From an uncultured Actinomyces sp. (GTDB lineage: Bacteria; Actinomycetota; Actinomycetes; Actinomycetales; Actinomycetaceae): DNA of 17,221 bases. Below the pieces are notes generated by a model. That model saw only the letters and a program-made list of their open reading frames with translations, was not told the origin of the DNA and searched no databases. A program made the position numbers and the translations under genes. Location: NCBI GenBank assembly GCA_900545825.1, contig URAS01000022.1, positions 1-17,221 of the forward strand, written 5' to 3'. Below, in pieces: positions 13,622-17,221 of the stretch (position 1 is the first letter of the stretch; each line of letters opens with the position of its first letter).

Positions 13622-13650
13622 ACTGTATAAAGTCTCGCCTTACCTGTCCA
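13622..13650 (-). promoter_or_regulatory. Promoter of the FG-GAP / His-rich operon
   Basis: On the minus strand TGGACA (-35, five of six to consensus) and TACAGT (-10) are 17 bp apart. Transcription would start near 13615, leaving a 24-base leader with AGAGGAG before the ATG at 13591. Confidence 0.7.
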
Positions 13651-13812
13651 GATTCCGCCGAACTCACACCACCTGCCCAAACGCTCATTGGGCGACGTCG
13701 GGGATGTCCCTATACCAGGCATTGACGGCGTGCGCGAGGGCGGCGGGGCGGGGCCTGCGGCGGCGGGTGCGGGCCAGCGTCTCACCGGGCGATAAGCGAC
13801 CGTCGTCGCCGA

Positions 13813-13818
13813 TAGAAT
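13813..13818 (+). promoter_or_regulatory. -10 box for a leaderless helicase transcript
   Basis: TAGAAT (five of six to consensus) ends seven bases before the ATG at 13826. The start of transcription would fall on or one base before the start codon. The GGGGG just before the ATG is too close to serve as a normal ribosome-binding site. No clear -35 is seen. Confidence 0.55.
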
Positions 13819-13825
13819 CGGGGGC

Positions 13826-16816
13826 ATGTCTGACACCCCTGCACTGTTCGCCGCCGACGACGCCGCCGACCCCCACGGCGGGGTGCTTCTCTCCCCAGAC
13901 TCCACGGGCAACGAGGACGCCACGCCCTCCCCCGCCGCGGCACCCGCCCCCGCAGCGACGCCCTCCCCCGAATCCGTGGACGTGTCGAAGCTGGCGCCGG
14001 GCTCGATGATTACGGCGCGCAACGAGCGGTGGATTGTCACCGAGATCGTCCCGTCTGCTGACGGACACCTGATCCGCGCGACGGGGATTTCGGATTATGT
14101 GCGCGATTTCGAGACGGCGTTTTATACGGCGATCGACCGGGATATTCAGGTGTTCGACCCCCTCAATGTCACGCCGGTTGTCGACAAATCGCCCCGGATG
14201 CGCGACACGCGGGTGCATGTCGAGACGATTTTGCGGCAGACCCCGGAACCGGCCGAGGAATCGTGCCTCACGGTGTCGACGAAAGCCCTCGCCGACGCGC
14301 TGCCCTATCAGCACAAGGCCGTCATCAAGGCCCTCAAGTCGTCGGCCATCCACCCGCGGATCCTCCTGGCCGACGCGGTGGGCCTGGGCAAAACCCTGGA
14401 AATCGGCATGATCCTCGCCGAATTGATCCGCCGCGGCCGCGGCGCCCGCATCCTCGTCGTCACGCCGCTGCACGTCATGGAACAGTTCCAGCAGGAAATG
14501 TGGACGCGTTTCGCGATTCCCCTGGTTCGTCTGGATTCCGAGGGTATTCGCCGGATCCGCCAGAAACTGCCGGCCTCGCAGAATCCGTTTAGCTATTACC
14601 CCCGAGTTATCGCGTCAATCGACACCCTGAAGTCCCCAAAATACCTCACGTATTTACGCGAAACGCACTGGGATTGCGTGGTCATCGACGAAATCCATAA
14701 CGCCGTCAACGCGGGCACGCAAAACAACCAGTTGGCGCGCACGCTGGCGCCGCTGACGGATTCCCTCATCCTCGCGTCGGCGACCCCGCACAGCGGCAAC
14801 GACCAGATGTTCAGCGAACTCCTCTCGCTCCTCGACCCGCTGGCGGTCAACCCGGATGGCTCGATCAACAACGAGGTCGCCCAGCGCCTCATCATCCGCC
14901 GCCACCGTTCGTCGCCCGAGGTCGCCCAGGTCGTCGGCGGCAAGTGGGCGGAACGCGAGGAGCCCCGCAACATCCTCGTCGACGCCTCCCCCGCCGAGGA
15001 CGCCATCGCCCGCGAGCTGCAAAAGTCCTGGCTGGGCCCGGATTCCGTGGCGATCTCGACGCTGTTCCCGTGGACACTGGTCAAGGCGTACCTGTCGTCC
15101 GGCCCGGCCCTCACCCAGTCGGTGACCGAGCGCCTGTCCCGCGCGACCGACCCGGCAGAGATCGCCGCCCTCCACCGCCTGCGCGACCTGGCGGCCGACC
15201 TCACGCCCGACAATTCGGCGAAGTTCTGCCAGTTGGTCGACTACCTCAAGTCGATCGGCGTCGGCCCCAAGTCGCCGATGCGCGCGGTCGTCTTCTCCGA
15301 ACGCGTGGCGACGCTGAAATGGCTGCGCGACAACCTGCCGAAGGCGCTGGGCCTTGCCGACAACCAGGTCGCGGTCATGCACGGCGGCCTGCCGGACGTC
15401 ACGCAGCTGCAGGTCGTCGGCGAATTCAAAAAAGCCGAGTCGCCGCTGCGCGTCCTCGTCACGGGCGACGTCGCGTCCGAGGGCATCAACCTCCACGCGC
15501 AATGCCACGACCTCATCCACTTCGACATCCCGTGGTCGCTCATCCGCATCCAGCAGCGCAACGGCCGCATCGACCGCTACGGCCAGGAAAAGCCGCCGCG
15601 GATCGTCGCCCTCATTTTGCAGCCGACCAGCTCGGACACCCTGCCGGGCGAGGCGCACGTCCTCACCCGCCTGGTCCAGCGCGAACACGAGGCCCACAAG
15701 GTCCTGGGCGACGCGGCGCTGCTCATGGGCAAGTTCTCCGAGGCGCGCGAGGAAGACCAGATCGTCCAGGCCCTGCGCCGCGAACGCGACATCGACCAGG
15801 TCGTGCCTGCGGTCGCGGACCTGCACGACCCATCGGAGACGGTGAATTTCATGCTGCGGCTGGCGCAAATGTGCCAACAGGAGGACGCCCAACAGCCGTC
15901 GACCGGCGACGTCGCGCTGGACACGCTGTACACCGCCGAGGTCGACTATCTGCGCGATTCGCTGTCGGTCGCGCTGCCTACCGACCCCCAGCGGCCGGCG
16001 GCGACGGGCGGCGTCGACTTCGCCGACCACCCGAATGGGGTCACCGAGTTCACCCCGCCACCCGACCTGGTCAGGCGTTTCGACGCCCTCCCGGCGGAAT
16101 ACGTCAAGGAACGCAAGATCGAGCAGCGCCTCACGCTGGCGACGACGAAGCAGCGCGGCGACGCGTCGCTGATCGAGGCGCGGAACTCGTCGACCACCAG
16201 TTGGCCCAAGGCGCACTTCCTGTCGCCGCTGCACCCGGCGACCCAGTGGGCCAGCGAGCGCGCAATGTCGGCGGAACGCGAGGCGGCGGCCCGCTCGGAC
16301 GCGGCGGGGCCGGCGCTGCAGTCGACTCCCCTGCCGGTCGTCGCGGGCGACGTCTCCATGCCGACGGTCGTCGTCATGGGGTTGTTGTCGAACGGGCGCG
16401 GGCAGACGATCTCGCGGATGAAGATCACGGTGACGCGGCTGGGCGCCACCCCGCAGCCGTCGCTGTCGCAGTGGCTGCGCGACGTCGGCGTCCCCGGCCC
16501 GAACAGGCCGTTGACCTCGGTGAATCCGGACGACATCCGCGCGCTCGTCCTCGAGGCGGCGTCCTCGGCCCAACAGCTGTTGGACATGGCGCGCGACTCG
16601 ATGGCGGCCCAGGCGGCGCAGGTCACGGCGGATTGGTGCCGCGACGCCGACGCGTGGGAGGAACAGGCAGGGCGGATGCGCGCCTCCGAGCGCCTGGCCA
16701 GCCGCCGCCGCGTCATCGCGGGAATCCGCAGTGAATTGGACCGGCTGGCGCCGAACGAGGGCACCGCCGTCGTCCGCCCGCTGCTGGTCGTCATGCCCAG
16801 GCCGGAGGGCGAGTAA
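13826..16816 (+). CDS. SNF2/RapA-type DEAD/DEAH helicase, DrmD-like
   Basis: A cytoplasmic superfamily 2 ATPase of 996 residues. Residues 1-50 are low-complexity (Ala/Pro/Ser-rich), then a small domain (about 55-150). The helicase core follows: Q-like PYQ near 160, Walker A VGLGKT with K189, Walker B VVIDEIHN with D288-E289 (DEIH, not the usual DEAH), SATPHS (318-323), TGDVASEGIN (546-555) and QQRNGRIDRYGQ (576-587). The order and wording match RapA/SNF2-like helicases, including DrmD of class 1 DISARM. About 400 further residues are not recognised. The stop TAA overlaps the next ATG (TAATG), indicating an operon with the following gene. The divergent neighbour is the surface-protein operon. 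The defence role is inference from architecture and from its partner. Confidence 0.93.
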   Translation: MSDTPALFAADDAADPHGGVLLSPDSTGNEDATPSPAAAPAPAATPSPESVDVSKLAPGSMITARNERWIVTEIVPSADGHLIRATGISDYVRDFETAFYTAIDRDIQVFDPLNVTPVVDKSPRMRDTRVHVETILRQTPEPAEESCLTVSTKALADALPYQHKAVIKALKSSAIHPRILLADAVGLGKTLEIGMILAELIRRGRGARILVVTPLHVMEQFQQEMWTRFAIPLVRLDSEGIRRIRQKLPASQNPFSYYPRVIASIDTLKSPKYLTYLRETHWDCVVIDEIHNAVNAGTQNNQLARTLAPLTDSLILASATPHSGNDQMFSELLSLLDPLAVNPDGSINNEVAQRLIIRRHRSSPEVAQVVGGKWAEREEPRNILVDASPAEDAIARELQKSWLGPDSVAISTLFPWTLVKAYLSSGPALTQSVTERLSRATDPAEIAALHRLRDLAADLTPDNSAKFCQLVDYLKSIGVGPKSPMRAVVFSERVATLKWLRDNLPKALGLADNQVAVMHGGLPDVTQLQVVGEFKKAESPLRVLVTGDVASEGINLHAQCHDLIHFDIPWSLIRIQQRNGRIDRYGQEKPPRIVALILQPTSSDTLPGEAHVLTRLVQREHEAHKVLGDAALLMGKFSEAREEDQIVQALRRERDIDQVVPAVADLHDPSETVNFMLRLAQMCQQEDAQQPSTGDVALDTLYTAEVDYLRDSLSVALPTDPQRPAATGGVDFADHPNGVTEFTPPPDLVRRFDALPAEYVKERKIEQRLTLATTKQRGDASLIEARNSSTTSWPKAHFLSPLHPATQWASERAMSAEREAAARSDAAGPALQSTPLPVVAGDVSMPTVVVMGLLSNGRGQTISRMKITVTRLGATPQPSLSQWLRDVGVPGPNRPLTSVNPDDIRALVLEAASSAQQLLDMARDSMAAQAAQVTADWCRDADAWEEQAGRMRASERLASRRRVIAGIRSELDRLAPNEGTAVVRPLLVVMPRPEGE

Positions 16817-17221
16817 TGGCGCGCACGGATGCCCTGGTCAACGTCGACGAGTGGATCGCCGACTTCTATTACACGTCCGAGGAAACGAAGGGCGCGTCGT
16901 TCACGAAACGCGTGAAGGCGCGGGCGGCGCAGTGGAAACAGGACGCCCAGGTGCTGGGAATCGAGAACCCGATCGCCCGCCTGCGCGGCCAGTTGTCGCA
17001 GATCACGGCCCGTTTGGCCCAGTTGGGCGACACCGATCCGACGGCTGCCCAGGGCCAGGACGCCGACGCCCTCGCGCAGGCGGTAACGGATGCGAACGCC
17101 ACGGTGAGGGCGGCGTTCGGGTATGCGCCGACGGGCCGGGTCAGCGTGACGCGCGGGGACGAGGAGGTCGAGTTTTCGGGGTCGTTCTCGGCCCCGCAGT
17201 CGCTGGCGGTCATCGACGCGA
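16816..17221 (+). CDS. Partial gene coupled to the helicase, possible DrmMI-like DNA methyltransferase
   Basis: An open frame starting at the ATG that overlaps the helicase stop and running off the window. Only the first 135 residues are visible, beginning MARTDALVNVDEWIADFYYT. The visible part is a soluble, charged helical region with Gln/Ala-rich stretches (residues about 60-100), then APTGRVSVTRGDEEVEFSGS. No methyltransferase motif such as NPPY is within reach. I think this kind of N-terminus (VDEWIxxxYxT) belongs to large Eco57I/PglX-type adenine methyltransferases encoded beside SNF2 helicases, but this rests on memory of similar proteins and is weak. Gene coupling with a DrmD-like helicase is the stronger hint. 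There is no stop in the visible part. Confidence 0.85.
   Translation, partial: MARTDALVNVDEWIADFYYTSEETKGASFTKRVKARAAQWKQDAQVLGIENPIARLRGQLSQITARLAQLGDTDPTAAQGQDADALAQAVTDANATVRAAFGYAPTGRVSVTRGDEEVEFSGSFSAPQSLAVIDA

Noticed and set aside
11729..13630. Plus-strand open frames of 597 and 633 codons across the secreted-protein operon
   Set aside because: Mirror-frame artefacts: the minus strand has signal peptides, calcium loops and a sorting signal, whereas these frames give repetitive Arg/Gly/Val text.
13685..14473. Minus-strand 262-codon frame around the helicase start
   Set aside because: Overlaps the helicase N-terminal coding region antisense; Gly/Arg low-complexity translation and no start signal.
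14654..16573. Minus-strand 639-codon frame opposite the helicase
   Set aside because: Antisense shadow. The helicase motifs on the plus strand are intact and ordered.

Overview
The window is a high-GC chromosomal segment from an actinobacterium. Supporting signs are the strong preference for G or C at third codon positions, GTG starts, at least two genes that look leaderless, an LAxTG-type sorting signal on a surface protein, and an ETF / cysteine desulfurase / MnmA / GlgX / TrpS gene content. A member of the Actinomycetaceae or a relative is plausible, but that is inference and no marker in the window fixes the genus.

Layout. (1) 1-197: two tandem tRNA-Ala genes (CGC and GGC anticodons) with bodies identical outside the anticodon arm, closed by a clean intrinsic terminator. 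(2) 198-1087: about 890 bp without a convincing gene; the part from about 600 on has lower GC and is strongly C-over-G biased. (3) 1088-1741: a helix-turn-helix protein resembling MbcA/ParS/Xre-type antitoxins, with its own terminator. (4) 1776-1857: four alternating copies of a GTGAACGTGA motif, the last running into the end of bcp. (5) 6677 down to 1853 (minus strand): a compact run etfB-etfA-cysteine desulfurase-mnmA-tRNA-Leu(UAG)-bcp, with a stop/start overlap between etfA and the desulfurase. (6) 6800-10237 (plus): glgX (glycogen debranching) and trpS, the latter with a -10 box placed so that the transcript would begin at the GTG start codon. (7) 10238-10526: a repeat-bearing intergenic region with a probable bidirectional terminator. 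(8) 13591 down to 10527 (minus): two translationally coupled exported proteins, an FG-GAP repeat protein ending in an LARTG sortase signal and a histidine- and cysteine-containing secreted protein of unknown function. (9) 13826 to the end (plus): a 996-residue SNF2/RapA-type helicase overlapping the start of a second gene that runs off the window.

How the genes work together. The cysteine desulfurase and MnmA form a plausible sulfur relay for 2-thiouridine in the tRNA wobble position, expressed with an electron-transfer flavoprotein and a Bcp-type thiol peroxidase. The FG-GAP protein and its coupled partner look like one cell-surface or secreted unit. The helicase plus its overlapping downstream gene is the best candidate for an accessory, possibly antiviral system: the pair resembles the drmD-drmMI start of class 1 DISARM, but only the first 135 residues of the second protein are visible, so this assignment is tentative.
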